A stretch of 64,000 nucleotides of DNA. It comes from Liquorilactobacillus sicerae. GTDB taxonomy: Bacteria > Bacillota > Bacilli > Lactobacillales > Lactobacillaceae. This document shows positions 55,812 to 63,043 of the stretch, piece after piece. How positions within the stretch are numbered: the first letter of the stretch is position 1; every line of letters starts with the position of its first letter. Both the position numbers and the translations under genes were made by a program. Location: NCBI RefSeq assembly GCF_029916425.1, contig NZ_JAHAVQ010000004.1, positions 62,001 to 126,000 of the forward strand, given 5' to 3'. The notes below the pieces were generated by a model. That model made no database searches. It was not told where the DNA came from and was given only the letters and a program-made list of their open reading frames with translations.

Positions 55812-56763
55812 AAAATTGGTTGGAATCGACTTAGGCGGTACTACGATCAAATTTGCGATTTTGACCGTCAATGGTGAAATTCAGCAAAAGTGGAGTGTCG
55901 CAACAAACATTTTAGATGAGGGCAGTCATATCGTACCAGATATTGTTGCATCGTTACAACATCATTTGAAACTCTATCAAATGACAGCCGATCAATTTAC
56001 GGGAATTGGAATGGGTTCTCCCGGAACAGTTGATTTAAAAAAGGGGACTGTCATTGGAGCTTATAATTTAAATTGGAAAACATTACAGCCAGTCAAAGAA
56101 GTTATTGAAGATAAGCTTGGGATCCCATTTACAGTCGACAACGATGCCAATGTAGCTGCTTTAGGAGAACAATGGAAAGGCGCTGGTGAAAATGATGCGG
56201 ATGTAGTTTTCATTACACTGGGAACTGGTGTTGGCGGTGGAATTATCAGTAATGGTCAATTAATTCATGGGGTGCAGGCTGCTGGTGAAATTGGACATAT
56301 GAACGTTGAACCAAATGGATACTTATGTACTTGTGGCAATCATGGATGCTTAGAAACATATGCTTCGGCAACTGGAATTGTTCGAGTGGCACATGATTTA
56401 GCTGAAGAATACGCTGGTTCAGCGCAGTTAAAACAGCAATTAGATAATGGAGAGGACGTTTCTGCTAAAACAGTTTTTGATTTAGCTAAAGTCGATGATC
56501 AACTGGCTTTGATGGTTGTTGATCGAGTTTGCTCCTATCTTGGTAGAGCTTGTGCAAATATTGGCAATCTGCTTGACCCGTCGGCAATTGTAATCGGCGG
56601 AGGAGTTAGTGCTGCTGGAGAGTTTTTATTGAGGAAAGTTGATCAATCTTTTCAACAGTATGCTTTTCCGACTGTGCGGCAGACAACTAAATTAAAATTG
56701 GCACAGTTAGGCAATGATGCGGGTGTGATCGGTGCAGCATCATTAGCTTTAAAGTTTAAATAG
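55804..56763 (+). CDS. glk: ROK family glucokinase
   Basis: A 319-residue kinase that phosphorylates glucose with ATP. The phosphate-binding loop is GIDLGGTTIKF at the N-terminus, the ROK signature with zinc site GHMNVEPNGYLCTCGNHGCLE near residues 165-185, and the catalytic DNDANVAALGEQ near 113. Starts at TTG 55804 after GGAGGCG; an ATG upstream in frame is inside yqgQ and lacks a site. Confidence 0.95.
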   Translation: MNKKLVGIDLGGTTIKFAILTVNGEIQQKWSVATNILDEGSHIVPDIVASLQHHLKLYQMTADQFTGIGMGSPGTVDLKKGTVIGAYNLNWKTLQPVKEVIEDKLGIPFTVDNDANVAALGEQWKGAGENDADVVFITLGTGVGGGIISNGQLIHGVQAAGEIGHMNVEPNGYLCTCGNHGCLETYASATGIVRVAHDLAEEYAGSAQLKQQLDNGEDVSAKTVFDLAKVDDQLALMVVDRVCSYLGRACANIGNLLDPSAIVIGGGVSAAGEFLLRKVDQSFQQYAFPTVRQTTKLKLAQLGNDAGVIGAASLALKFK

Positions 56764-56793
56764 TTGGATTAGTAAGAAGAGGTGATTATAGGT

Positions 56794-57201
56794 TTGTTGG
56801 CGGCAGTTTCGGTTTGGATAATTTTAAATATTGTATTGGCACTGATTATCCTGGGCTTCTTGGTATATCAATTATATATCTGGTGGCGTGGGAAAAAGGT
56901 TGCAACGATTTTGGTCAATGATGATTTTAAGGCAGGAATGCACAAAGCACAGATCATTGATTTGCGTGAAAAAAATAATTTTGATAGTGGTCATATTTTA
57001 GGTGCACGAAATATGCCTTTTAGTCAATTTAAAATTTTACGTGAGTCCTTAAGGAAAGATATGCCGATTTATTTATATGATCAGGGCAAAGCTTTGAGTG
57101 TTAGAGCAGCTGTTCAGTTGTATAAATTAGGGTATCGAAAACTTTATATTTTAAAAGATGGCTTTGAACATTGGGACGGGAAAGTTAAGAAGTCAAATTG
57201 A
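56794..57201 (+). CDS. Membrane-anchored rhodanese-fold protein lacking the catalytic Cys
   Basis: A 135-residue protein with one N-terminal membrane segment (VWIILNIVLALIILGFLVYQL) and a cytoplasmic rhodanese domain (IIDLREKNNFDSGHILGARNMP, LYKLGYRKLYILKDGFEHW). The active-site loop, normally C-x-x-G-x-R-S, reads D-Q-G-K-A-L-S from Asp96, so sulfurtransferase activity is unlikely. I start it at TTG 56794, about nine bases after AGAGGTGA; the GTG at 56782 lies in that site. It follows glk by 30 bases and probably belongs to the same operon. Confidence 0.85.
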   Translation: MLAAVSVWIILNIVLALIILGFLVYQLYIWWRGKKVATILVNDDFKAGMHKAQIIDLREKNNFDSGHILGARNMPFSQFKILRESLRKDMPIYLYDQGKALSVRAAVQLYKLGYRKLYILKDGFEHWDGKVKKSN

Positions 57202-57215
57202 TTTAATTACTGAAT

Positions 57216-57247
57216 AAAAAAGGCCTGGATTTTGTCCTGGCCTTTTT
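57216..57247. terminator. Bidirectional terminator between the rhodanese-like gene and DUF3042
   Basis: AAAAAGGCC and GGCCTTTTT arms with a partly paired centre; it can serve the plus-strand operon and the minus-strand DUF3042 gene. Confidence 0.85.
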
Positions 57248-57265
57248 AGTACACCCGGGAAATGA

Positions 57266-57442
57266 TTAACCTTGGTGTGCAGAGTGCATTTTGTGAAGTG
57301 TACGTCTTTTTTGATCATCGACCATGGCTTCTTTTGCTTCAATTGGGTCAACAACGTTTTTCTTAAAAGCATAAAGACAGCCGGCTACTGTTCCAATAGC
57401 AGTTACCAAACCAAAAACAAAGCCTTTTTTAAAAGTGTTCAT
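57266..57442 (-). CDS. DUF3042 family small membrane protein
   Basis: A 58-residue minus-strand gene with TTGGAGG before its ATG at 57442. The product has an N-terminal hydrophobic segment (GFVFGLVTAIGTVAGCLYAF) and the typical tail KKNVVDPIEAKEAM followed by a basic, His-rich end. The layout fits DUF3042, a family confined to lactobacilli and relatives. The long plus-strand frame over this region is a shadow. It is divergent from miaA. Function unknown. Confidence 0.85.
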   Translation of the reverse strand: MNTFKKGFVFGLVTAIGTVAGCLYAFKKNVVDPIEAKEAMVDDQKRRTLHKMHSAHQG

Positions 57443-57522
57443 TTAAGTTTCCTCCAATCGGTTCGATTTAACTTTATTATGAATGAATTTAGCAAAAATA
57501 TCCAGTTAAATGAGATTTACAT

Positions 57523-57541
57523 TGAGGAGGTTGAAAACATT
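57523..57541 (+). promoter_or_regulatory. Shine-Dalgarno and probable AUU start of miaA
   Basis: GAGGAGGTTGA begins at 57524 and is followed, eight bases after GGAGG, by the in-frame codon ATT at 57539-57541. No ATG, GTG or TTG is in frame at a useful distance from this strong site. Confidence 0.55.
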
Positions 57542-58462
57542 ACCACTAAACTCTTATTGATTGTTGGACCAACAGCAGTCGGAAAAACTGACCTTTCATT
57601 GAAAATAGCGCAAAAATTTAATGGAGAAATAATTTCTGGCGATTCAATGCAGATTTATCGAAATTTAGATATTGGTACAGCCAAAGTTTCAATGACCGAA
57701 AGAAAAATTATTAAGCACTATTTGATCGATATCTGTCAGGTTGATCAAAGTTATTCAGTAGCTGATTTTATTGACCAGTGTCAATTCATCATTGATTTGA
57801 TCAAACAAAAGCATAAACTACCGATGATCGTTGGGGGAACAGGATTTTATTTACAAGCTTTATTGGATAATTTTCATTTAGGTGGGATTCAATCAACTGG
57901 TAAAGTGGAATTGCGAAGAAAATGGGAAGCTTTTGCTCAGGCTGAAGGAAAAGATGCCCTTTGGCAGAAATTGAATAAAATTGATCCATTAGCTGCAAAA
58001 AAGATTCCTCCAGCAAATCAAAGGCGCATTATTCGAGCTTTGGAAGTCCAACAGCTCACAAACAAGCTTTTTTCAGCTCAACATGATTTTAGACAGTCAA
58101 ATTTTGATCCGCTGATTTTAGGCTTGAATTTTGATCGTCAATTACTTTATCAACGAATAAATCAGCGAGTTGACTTGATGTTCCAACAAGGACTATTAGC
58201 AGAAGCTCGCTGGTTATATGATCAAGGGCCTGGTTTACCTGCTGGCAAAGGGATCGGTTATAAGGAATTGTTCCCATATTTTGCTGGGCAGACAACTTTA
58301 GCAGATGCCAAGGAATTGATCAAAAAGAATTCTCGTCATTACGCAAAGCGGCAGTTAACTTGGTTTCGCAACAAAATGAAAGTGACGTGGCTTGATCCAA
58401 CTGACACGGATTTTGAAAAACAAGCTTTCGACAAAATTGATAAATGGCTTCAGAAAGGATAG
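57539..58462 (+). CDS. miaA: tRNA dimethylallyltransferase (probable AUU start)
   Basis: Adds a dimethylallyl group to A37 of tRNAs reading UNN codons. The P-loop IVGPTAVGKTDLS starts at residue 8, followed by GDSMQIYRNLDIGTAK, VGGTGFYLQALL, PANQRRIIRALEV and YAKRQLTWFRN. With an ATT start at 57539 the protein has 307 residues and the normal short N-terminus ((M)TTKLLLIVGP). The alternative ATG at 57479 adds 20 residues but has no ribosome binding site. In Bacillus miaA precedes hfq, hflX and ynbB; here ynbB follows directly. Confidence 0.93.
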   Translation: MTTKLLLIVGPTAVGKTDLSLKIAQKFNGEIISGDSMQIYRNLDIGTAKVSMTERKIIKHYLIDICQVDQSYSVADFIDQCQFIIDLIKQKHKLPMIVGGTGFYLQALLDNFHLGGIQSTGKVELRRKWEAFAQAEGKDALWQKLNKIDPLAAKKIPPANQRRIIRALEVQQLTNKLFSAQHDFRQSNFDPLILGLNFDRQLLYQRINQRVDLMFQQGLLAEARWLYDQGPGLPAGKGIGYKELFPYFAGQTTLADAKELIKKNSRHYAKRQLTWFRNKMKVTWLDPTDTDFEKQAFDKIDKWLQKG

Positions 58463-58468
58463 AGAAAG

Positions 58469-59740
58469 ATGAATTTATGGATGAAAGATTTTCCTGCCAG
58501 TTTACAGGAAAGAATTTTAAAAACGGATCAATTGATCCAGCCAAGGCTTGAGAAAATTGATCAACAGGTTTTATACAATCAAGAACGGGTTTTAGAGTGC
58601 TTCAAAAATCATTGGGTGGCCGAAGAAGACTTTGCTGGTTCAACTGGTTATGGATATGATGATCTAGGCCGGAGCAAATTAGAAGCGATTTATGCAGAGT
58701 ATTTTCGAACTGAAGATGCCATGGTCAAACCGCAAATGATGTCAGGTACTCATGCTATTACCACCGCTTTTTTTGCAATTTTACGCCCTAATGACAAACT
58801 ATTTTATTTAACTGGAATGCCTTATGATACGATTCAACAGGTAATTGGTTTGGTCGGCAATGAGCCAGGAGCTTTAAAAGACTTCCAAATTGATTTTGAT
58901 TACCAGCCATTGCTTGACAATGGTGAAGTTGATTTTGCTGGTGCAAAAGAGAAACTTAAAGATCCGGCAATCAAGCTGGTTACCCTACAGCGTTCCCGTG
59001 GTTATGCAATCCGCAAGAGTTTTACGGTTGCTAAGCTGAAAAAGATGATTGAATTTGTGCGTCAAATTAGACCAGATGTTGTGATTTTTATTGACAATTG
59101 TTATGGTGAATTTTCAGAAATTCATGAACCAACTGAATACGGGGCAGATTTAATGGCGGGATCTTTGTATAAAAATGCTGGTGGTGGAATTGCCAAAACT
59201 GGTGCCTATTTAGTTGGCAGAAAAGATTTGATTAAATTAGCAGGCAATCGTTTAAATGTACCAGGAGCGGGAAAATCTGAAGGGGCAACGATTGGCCAGA
59301 TTCGTGATATGTATCAGGGATTTTTCGTTGCGCCGCATGTTACCGGTGAAGCAATCAAAGGGGCAATTTTTGCGAGTGCTTTGCTAGCGAGCCTTGGGTT
59401 GCATGTTTCTCCACGTTGGGATGAACCGCGAACAGATCTGGTTCAAACGGTTACCCTGGGCTCACCAGAAAAAATGATTCAATTTTGCAGTGCGATTCAA
59501 CATTATTCGCCAGTTAATGCTTTCGTTGATCCGGTTCCTAGTAAAATGGATGGCTATAAAGACCAAGAGATTATGGCTTCTGGCAGTTTTACTGAAGGTT
59601 CAACAATTGAACTTTCTTGTGACGGACCGATGCGACCACCGTATGCTTTATACATTCAAGGAGGGTTAACTTACGCACACGTAAAAGTTGCGATTTGTAA
59701 GGCAACGGAGGAAACTTTCTTTAAAAATAAAAACATGTAA
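58469..59740 (+). CDS. ynbB: PLP-dependent aminotransferase-fold enzyme (YnbB, methionine gamma-lyase-like)
   Basis: A 423-residue PLP enzyme of the aluminium-resistance/YnbB family. It shows FAGSTGYGYDDLGR, QMMSGTHAI, VFIDNCYGEF with the PLP-pyridine Asp and the Schiff-base Lys in GSLYKNAGGGIAKTG. Annotation as methionine gamma-lyase is by homology; the true substrate is not proven. It lies six bases after miaA and before glnR, matching Bacillus. Its stop codon overlaps the GlnR operator. Confidence 0.9.
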   Translation: MNLWMKDFPASLQERILKTDQLIQPRLEKIDQQVLYNQERVLECFKNHWVAEEDFAGSTGYGYDDLGRSKLEAIYAEYFRTEDAMVKPQMMSGTHAITTAFFAILRPNDKLFYLTGMPYDTIQQVIGLVGNEPGALKDFQIDFDYQPLLDNGEVDFAGAKEKLKDPAIKLVTLQRSRGYAIRKSFTVAKLKKMIEFVRQIRPDVVIFIDNCYGEFSEIHEPTEYGADLMAGSLYKNAGGGIAKTGAYLVGRKDLIKLAGNRLNVPGAGKSEGATIGQIRDMYQGFFVAPHVTGEAIKGAIFASALLASLGLHVSPRWDEPRTDLVQTVTLGSPEKMIQFCSAIQHYSPVNAFVDPVPSKMDGYKDQEIMASGSFTEGSTIELSCDGPMRPPYALYIQGGLTYAHVKVAICKATEETFFKNKNM

Positions 59741-59753
59741 GAAAAACTAACAT
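59736..59753 (+). promoter_or_regulatory. GlnR operator
   Basis: TGTAA, seven bases, TAACAT: an exact match to the GlnR consensus TGTNA-N7-TNACA(T). It covers the ynbB stop codon and is centred about 50 bases before the expected glnR transcription start, like the upstream glnRA operator of Bacillus. A second good site is not visible. Confidence 0.85.
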
Positions 59754-59759
59754 TGAGTG

Positions 59760-59788
59760 TTGACAAGCAGTTGCTCGCTTGCTATGAT
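59760..59788 (+). promoter_or_regulatory. glnRA promoter
   Basis: TTGACA at 59760-59765 and TATGAT at 59783-59788 with a 17-base spacer and an extended -10 TGC. Its strength fits a repressor-controlled operon. Confidence 0.88.
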
Positions 59789-59815
59789 TAATGCGTAGTT
59801 TAGAGGAGGGTTGTT

Positions 59816-60202
59816 ATGAAAGAGAAAGAACTTAGACGGTCGCAAGCTGTTTTGCCGATTGGAACAGTTATGAAATTAACTAAGCTTTCTGCGCGTCAAA
59901 TTCGTTATTACGAAGAGCAAGAATTAGTTAAGCCACAACGCAATGAAGGAAATCGTCGGATGTATTCATTAAATGATATTGATCGTTTGCTGGAAATTAA
60001 AGATTACCTTGATGAGGGAATCAATATGGCAGGTATCAAGCACATTTATGAAGAAAAAGAACGAAAACAGGCGGAAAAGCAAGCTCAGTTGCAAAAGCCT
60101 TTAATTGATGCTGATGTTCGCCGCATCTTACGCGATGAGTTCATGTCAATCGGTGGCTTAAGCAAGCAAAGTCTTTCTTTTAAACATAACAGAAACTTCT
60201 AA
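59816..60202 (+). CDS. glnR: Nitrogen repressor GlnR (MerR family)
   Basis: A 128-residue repressor of glutamine synthetase and nitrogen genes. The winged helix is [29 protein letters not shown] (residues about 15-43). A short dimerisation helix precedes the C-terminal tail [16 protein letters not shown], the segment that in Bacillus mediates control by feedback-inhibited glutamine synthetase. It lies 26 bases before glnA with its own operator upstream. AGAGGAGGG precedes the ATG. Confidence 0.96.
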   Translation: MKEKELRRSQAVLPIGTVMKLTKLSARQIRYYEEQELVKPQRNEGNRRMYSLNDIDRLLEIKDYLDEGINMAGIKHIYEEKERKQAEKQAQLQKPLIDADVRRILRDEFMSIGGLSKQSLSFKHNRNF

Positions 60203-60228
60203 AATTTGATAATAGGGAGCGATTCGCA

Positions 60229-61572
60229 ATGGCAAAGCCTAACTACACAAAAGACGATATTCGTCGCATGGTCAAAGAAGAAAATGTTAAGTTTCTTCGA
60301 TTAATGTTTACCGATCTATATGGCGTGATCAAAAATGTTGAGGTCCCAGTAAGTCAATTGGATAAATTGCTTGATAATAAACTAATGTTTGATGGTTCAT
60401 CAATTGATGGATTTGTTCGAATTGAAGAAAGTGATATGTGGCTTTATCCGGACTTGTCGACTTGGATGATTTTCCCATGGGGTAATGAGCATGGAAAAAT
60501 TGCTCGAATCATTTGTGAAGTTTATAATGCTGATCGAACACCATTTGCTGGTGATCCGCGTAATAACTTGATCCGAGTTTTAAATGAAATGAAGAAACTT
60601 GGTTTTACTGATTTCAATATTGGACCGGAACCAGAATTCTTCCTGTTCAAGCTTGATCCAGAAACTGGCAAACCAACTTTGAATCTGAATGATAAAGGCA
60701 GCTATTTTGACTTAGCACCAGTTGATTTAGGCGAAAATTGTCGACGTGACATTGTTCTTGAGCTCGAAAATATGGGCTTTGATGTTGAAGCTTCTCACCA
60801 TGAAGTCGCTCCTGGACAACATGAAATTGATTTTAAATATGCTGATGCCTTGCAAGCATGTGATAATATTCAAACTTTCAAATTAGTTGTTAAAACTGTT
60901 GCTCGCAAACACGGCTTGCATGCAACTTTCATGCCAAAGCCACTTGATCGAATCAATGGTTCAGGAATGCATATCAATATGTCACTCTTTACAAAAGATG
61001 GCAATGCTTTCTACGATGAAAATGGCGATATGCAATTATCTGAAACGGCACATTACTTCTTAGGTGGTTTATTGAAACATGCTCGCGGGTTTACGGCGGT
61101 TACTAACCCAATTGTTAACTCGTATAAACGTTTAGTCCCAGGCTATGAAGCACCAGTCTATGTTGCTTGGTCAGGTCGCAACCGTTCACCGTTAGTTCGG
61201 GTGCCGATTGCCCGTGGCTTATCGACTCGTTTGGAATTAAGAAGTGTTGATCCATCAGCCAATCCATATATGGCAATTGCTGCTATTTTGGAAGCTGGCT
61301 TGGACGGATTGCGCAGTAAGCTCGAAGCTCCAAAACCAGTTGATCGCAATATTTATCGGATGGATGATGAAGAACGCAAAGCAAATGGAATTGTTGATTT
61401 ACCATCAACTTTGCACAACGCAATCAAAGCTTTACAACAGGATGAAGTGATTGCTAAGGCATTAGGTCCACATTTGTATCAGAACTTTGTGGAAGGTAAG
61501 AAACTTGAATGGGGAGCTTATCGCCAAGAAGTTTCACAATGGGAACGTGACCAGTATTTGGAGTTATACTAA
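60229..61572 (+). CDS. glnA: Glutamine synthetase type I (alpha)
   Basis: A 447-residue enzyme making glutamine from glutamate, ammonia and ATP. It shows [31 protein letters not shown] with Arg64 of the feedback loop, [24 protein letters not shown] and SGMHINMSL, then [22 protein letters not shown]. There is no adenylylation site typical of GSI-beta, consistent with control through GlnR. The ATG follows AGGGAGCG. A strong terminator follows. Confidence 0.97.
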   Translation: MAKPNYTKDDIRRMVKEENVKFLRLMFTDLYGVIKNVEVPVSQLDKLLDNKLMFDGSSIDGFVRIEESDMWLYPDLSTWMIFPWGNEHGKIARIICEVYNADRTPFAGDPRNNLIRVLNEMKKLGFTDFNIGPEPEFFLFKLDPETGKPTLNLNDKGSYFDLAPVDLGENCRRDIVLELENMGFDVEASHHEVAPGQHEIDFKYADALQACDNIQTFKLVVKTVARKHGLHATFMPKPLDRINGSGMHINMSLFTKDGNAFYDENGDMQLSETAHYFLGGLLKHARGFTAVTNPIVNSYKRLVPGYEAPVYVAWSGRNRSPLVRVPIARGLSTRLELRSVDPSANPYMAIAAILEAGLDGLRSKLEAPKPVDRNIYRMDDEERKANGIVDLPSTLHNAIKALQQDEVIAKALGPHLYQNFVEGKKLEWGAYRQEVSQWERDQYLELY

Positions 61573-61577
61573 AAGAA

Positions 61578-61612
61578 AAAAACAAGAGCAATTACTTGCT
61601 CTTGTTTTTTTA
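61578..61612 (+). terminator. Terminator after glnA
   Basis: A perfect AACAAGAGCAA/TTGCTCTTGTT stem with a TTAC loop, flanked by A and T runs, so also usable for the minus-strand gene that ends at 61616. Confidence 0.9.
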
Positions 61613-61615
61613 CGC

Positions 61616-61933
61616 TTAAATAAGCTTCAAAAATTTAATGTTTTTGAATGTGACGAGTGTTGGAATTGCATTTTGATCAACTAATAAAAAAGTTTGCGGT
61701 CGATGAAGGCTAGACCTTAATTTTCCAGTGACGGCGTGTTCATTACCAACAGCGTCTTGCAGCCAGATAGTGATAGTTTTGTTTTTCTGAAAAGCCTGCT
61801 GAATGAATAGTTTAATCTGGAAGTCAGGCATTTGGGGATGCAGTTTGGAATTTGGATTAAAATTAACCGTGGCTAGATTTCTTTGGACGACAGCAGTAAA
61901 TTTTTGCCAATTATTTTGCTGAATATCGATCAT
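61616..61933 (-). CDS. YolD-like protein under LexA control
   Basis: A 105-residue protein. Its C-terminal half (KTITIWLQDAVGNEHAVTGKL, FLLVDQNAIPTLVTFKNI) follows the alternating beta pattern of the YolD-like domain, a UmuC/UvrX companion family. The ATG at 61933 has AAAGGAG upstream. The promoter carries two LexA boxes, which supports an SOS role. No Y-family polymerase gene is adjacent: glnA is on one side and gmk on the other. Identity rests on pattern plus regulation, so it is moderately sure. Confidence 0.7.
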   Translation of the reverse strand: MIDIQQNNWQKFTAVVQRNLATVNFNPNSKLHPQMPDFQIKLFIQQAFQKNKTITIWLQDAVGNEHAVTGKLRSSLHRPQTFLLVDQNAIPTLVTFKNIKFLKLI

Positions 61934-61950
61934 GACTTTTTCTCCTTTCA

Positions 61951-61962
61951 GAACACATGTTC
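61951..61962. promoter_or_regulatory. LexA (DinR) box 1
   Basis: GAAC-ACAT-GTTC followed by G, matching the Gram-positive SOS box CGAAC-N4-GTTCG. It lies just downstream of the -10 on the minus strand, near the transcription start of the YolD-like gene. Confidence 0.85.
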
Positions 61963-61970
61963 GCATTAAT

Positions 61971-62000
61971 ATTATATGAACATGTGTTCGCAAAAGTCAA
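61971..62000 (-). promoter_or_regulatory. Promoter of the YolD-like gene
   Basis: On the minus strand TTGACT (62000-61995), an 18-base spacer and TATAAT (61976-61971). LexA box 2 fills the spacer. Confidence 0.8.
61978..61989. promoter_or_regulatory. LexA (DinR) box 2
   Basis: GAAC-ATGT-GTTC followed by G. It lies between the -35 and -10 and is centred 27 bases from box 1. Confidence 0.85.
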
Positions 62001-62107
62001 GCAGAATTAGTCAAACCTAAGGGATTTTTTTTAAGGTAGACTTGAAAAAAACTGGCAAAAAGTACATTATAGAGTTAATAACTTTTTTTAGAGGAGAATC
62101 AAGTAAG

Positions 62108-62728
62108 ATGTCAAAAAGGGGAATGTTGATTGTTTTGTCCGGCCCTTCTGGAGTTGGTAAAGGAACGGTCAGAAAAGCAATTTTCGCACAGGATAATAAC
62201 AAGTTTCATTATTCAATATCAATGACGACTAGGAAAATGAGACCTGGGGAAGTTAACGGGAAGGATTATTATTTTGTTAACAAAAAGGAGTTTGAAGCTG
62301 AAATTTCGGCTGGTCAGATGTTAGAATATGCTCAGTATGTTGACAACTATTATGGTACCCCTTTAAAATATGTTAATGAGATGCTTGATGCTGGCAAAGA
62401 TGTTTTTTTGGAAATTGAAGTTAATGGAGCAATGCAGGTCAGAAAAAAATGTCCAGATGGTTTGTTTATTTTCTTAACGCCGCCTGATTTGATGGAACTG
62501 CGGCATCGGATTATTGAACGTGGGACAGATGATTTAGCAACTATTGATAAGCGGATGCATAAGGCAGTTGGTGAAATCGAAATGATGCAAAATTATGATT
62601 ATGCAGTTGTTAATGATGAAGTTTTGGCGGCAGTCGAGAAAATTAAAACAATTATTCGTGCTGAACGTTGGCGAGTTAAGCGGTTTTTGCCAGACTATAA
62701 GAAACAATTAGGAGATGTTTTAAAATGA
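62108..62728 (+). CDS. gmk: Guanylate kinase
   Basis: A 206-residue kinase converting GMP to GDP. The P-loop [12 protein letters not shown] starts near residue 11, followed by [20 protein letters not shown] and [13 protein letters not shown], the GMP-binding segment, and ERGTDD. The ATG at 62108 follows GAGGAG; the frame from 62042 would include the leader. It overlaps rpoZ by four bases, and coaBC follows, the usual Firmicutes order. Confidence 0.96.
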   Translation: MSKRGMLIVLSGPSGVGKGTVRKAIFAQDNNKFHYSISMTTRKMRPGEVNGKDYYFVNKKEFEAEISAGQMLEYAQYVDNYYGTPLKYVNEMLDAGKDVFLEIEVNGAMQVRKKCPDGLFIFLTPPDLMELRHRIIERGTDDLATIDKRMHKAVGEIEMMQNYDYAVVNDEVLAAVEKIKTIIRAERWRVKRFLPDYKKQLGDVLK

Positions 62729-62937
62729 TTCTTTATCCATCAGTTGATGACCTTTTGGAAAAAGTTGACTCACGTTATATGTTGGTGATGTTGGCCAGTA
62801 AACGTGCGCATGAGTTGGATGCAGGGGCTTTACCGCTCCTGACTAAATATCAGTCAGTTAAAAGCGTTGGAAGAGCGCTTGAGGAGATTGCTGCTGGTAA
62901 ATTAGTGATCGATCCCGAAGAAAAGGAAAAATTGTAA
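62725..62937 (+). CDS. rpoZ: RNA polymerase omega subunit
   Basis: A 70-residue subunit that helps assemble RNA polymerase ([30 protein letters not shown], then [13 protein letters not shown]). It overlaps gmk as ATGA, indicating coupled translation. Confidence 0.96.
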   Translation: MILYPSVDDLLEKVDSRYMLVMLASKRAHELDAGALPLLTKYQSVKSVGRALEEIAAGKLVIDPEEKEKL

Positions 62938-62959
62938 TTGCTGATTTAAATCAGGCTTA

Positions 62960-62991
62960 AAGCTGACATCTAATAAGACGCCAGCTTTTTT
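62960..62991 (+). terminator. Probable terminator after rpoZ
   Basis: AAAGCTG and CAGCTTT arms separated by about 16 bases and followed by TTTTATTT. The long loop makes it less certain. Confidence 0.55.
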
Positions 62992-63043
62992 ATTTAGCCT
63001 TTTCTGGTAAAATAAAGATTGACTCAGCAAGGAGGAAAAAATT

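Noticed and set aside
57272-57478. Long plus-strand frame continuing upstream of miaA
   Set aside because: It lies antisense to the well-supported DUF3042 gene, and the true MiaA N-terminus begins much later behind a strong ribosome binding site.
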